Shown: piece by piece, positions 63,168 to 64,000 of the stretch | Numbering within the stretch: position 1 is the stretch's first letter | How the letters are laid out: each line of letters opens with the position of its first letter | Assembly: GCA_903839405.1 (NCBI GenBank) | Contig: CAIMCD010000008.1 | Span: 1 to 64,000 of the forward strand | From: an uncultured Chlorobiaceae bacterium | GTDB lineage: Bacteria; Bacteroidota; Chlorobiia; Chlorobiales; Chlorobiaceae | Length of the DNA stretch: 64,000 bases | Reading direction: 5' to 3' | Position numbers and translations under genes: made by a program | The notes under the pieces: generated by a model | Database searches by the model: none | Seen by the model: the letters and a program-made list of their open reading frames with translations, nothing else | Told to the model about the DNA's origin: nothing

Positions 63168-64000
63168 ATGCAGAGAAGGCTACCACAAACACTTGCCAAA
63201 GTTCTGGCATTTGCTCTTTTGCTCGTTATGGCGCTCTTTTTCCCGTCGCCATCGTTTGCCGACGGAAGTCAAAACCTGCTGCTTGGGGGGAATGTTGTAC
63301 TCCAGCCGGGGGATGTGATTAATTTCAAGGGCGGTGGCGGTGCTTTTCTCAGCACGGGTGAGTATGGTCATACCGGCATGTATCTTGGTAGCGATCCTGC
63401 AACCGGTAAGAAGATATTTCTTGATTTCACCACCAACAAACCGGGCTCTTTCCGGGGGCGGATTACCGGGACAGAGCGGTTTTTGGCCGACAATCTCCGC
63501 CACGGGGAGTTTAATGTTTACCGGCTCGATGGCCGTTATCCCCTGAACCAGCAAAAGCTGGTTGAGAGCGCAAAAACTATAGCCACGAACAAAAATTTCG
63601 GTGCCCTTATTGACTGCGCCAATGCTGCATCACGCGCTCTTTCGGCGGCCACCGGTGTTTCGATTGTCATGGTCACTCCGGACGGATTTGCCAACGACCA
63701 GCGCTTTACAGCAACATCGCTCAGTGTTGATATCAAAACCGCGCTCAATGAGGTGCGGCATGAGGTACGGGGGGTTTCGGGCAGATGGCAGGGTGCCTAT
63801 TACTATGACGATCCGGCGCGGGTCGGCGTATCGGGTGCATTCAGCATGGATGTTCAGCAGCAAGGTTCATCAATTTCCGGCAGCATCGTTGATGCTGAAG
63901 CGGGATCGGCCAGCTTTTCCGGCATCTTCAATGCTGCAAGTGGCCAGATTCAGTTCACCAAAAACTATAACACGTCGGGTCACAATCAGATTGTCTACCG
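63168..64000 (+). CDS. Exported papain-like (permuted NlpC/P60 or YiiX type) enzyme, partial
   Basis: It runs off the window end (277 codons seen) and is missing from the ORF track. A perfect AAAGGAGG precedes ATG 63168. The signal peptide (MQRRLPQTLAKVLAFALLLVMALFFPSPSFA) is followed by a domain with GDVINFKGGGGAFLSTGEYGHTGMYLG (His) and, later, GALIDCANAASRAL (Cys). The His-before-Cys order is that of circularly permuted papain-like folds (YiiX/LRAT group), which are hydrolases or acyltransferases. A second, beta-rich region (GRWQGAYYYDDPARVGVSGAFSMDVQQQGSSISGSI) begins near residue 205 and looks like a lipocalin-like or ligand-binding module. Function not established. Confidence 0.7.
   Translation, partial: MQRRLPQTLAKVLAFALLLVMALFFPSPSFADGSQNLLLGGNVVLQPGDVINFKGGGGAFLSTGEYGHTGMYLGSDPATGKKIFLDFTTNKPGSFRGRITGTERFLADNLRHGEFNVYRLDGRYPLNQQKLVESAKTIATNKNFGALIDCANAASRALSAATGVSIVMVTPDGFANDQRFTATSLSVDIKTALNEVRHEVRGVSGRWQGAYYYDDPARVGVSGAFSMDVQQQGSSISGSIVDAEAGSASFSGIFNAASGQIQFTKNYNTSGHNQIVY

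Overview
The window looks like a chromosomal segment of a green sulfur bacterium (Chlorobiaceae, Chlorobium/Pelodictyon type). The evidence is a Mg-chelatase locus (end of bchI, then bchD, then a bchH/bchS/bchT-type large subunit), a (bacterio)chlorophyll synthase of the UbiA family, an 8Fe-8S ferredoxin with the spacing typical of this group, and a divergent membrane pyrophosphatase of the kind known from Chlorobium limicola. I do not name a species.

Layout. 1-5.9 kb: Mg-chelatase genes, with a strong terminator between bchD and the large-subunit gene. 5.9-8.2 kb: a lone AAA ATPase and a gene-poor stretch ending in a perfect 18-bp palindrome. 8.2-11.6 kb: guaB, a cluster of three serine tRNAs, a pentapeptide-repeat protein and an unknown protein. 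11.7-17.5 kb: a compact PEP-CTERM/exosortase island containing a broken PEP-CTERM gene on the minus strand, an EpsD-like foldase with an extra membrane domain, an exosortase, an EpsI-like protein and an intact PEP-CTERM protein. 17.7-18.7 kb: a truncated copy and a full copy of a flavin-binding (PNPOx-like) gene, with a transposase scrap between them. 18.8-23.7 kb: an exported adenosine deaminase, then an SPFH protein paired with a Tim44/zinc-ribbon/TerB membrane protein. 23.9-27.0 kb: a type II restriction-modification operon (C5 methyltransferase, Vsr, MvaI/BcnI-family nuclease). 27.3-31.5 kb: a DUF1847 protein, a TacAT-type toxin-antitoxin pair, an exported metallophosphoesterase and a periplasmic sensor-like protein. 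31.7-34.7 kb: Old Yellow Enzyme, Ogt, an acid phosphatase and a DUF2934 protein.

35.0-41.8 kb: an AraC regulator followed by a complete tripartite RND efflux operon. 42.0-44.6 kb: ferredoxin-NADP reductase, tRNA-Val and an exported MsrB-MsrA fusion. 44.7-48.1 kb: a sigma-54 response regulator and its PAS histidine kinase. 48.5-50.6 kb: a bchG/chlG - glycosyltransferase - LOG operon. 51.2-53.5 kb: small transport and stress genes and the ferredoxin. 53.7-59.5 kb: housekeeping genes (phoH, heptose epimerase, sigma-like protein, hisC, SpoU methyltransferase, hydrolase, pth). 59.8-64 kb: hppA, an exported pyroglutamyl peptidase and a truncated papain-like exported enzyme.

How the genes fit together: pigment synthesis (Mg insertion, esterification) and PPi/ferredoxin energy metabolism form the conserved backbone. 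Between these blocks sit cell-envelope systems (exosortase, efflux, SPFH module, exported hydrolases) and defence or addiction modules (RM, TacAT). No CRISPR array, rRNA operon or intact insertion sequence was seen. The least explained systems are the SPFH-Tim44/TerB pair and the minimal exosortase island with its eroded second substrate.
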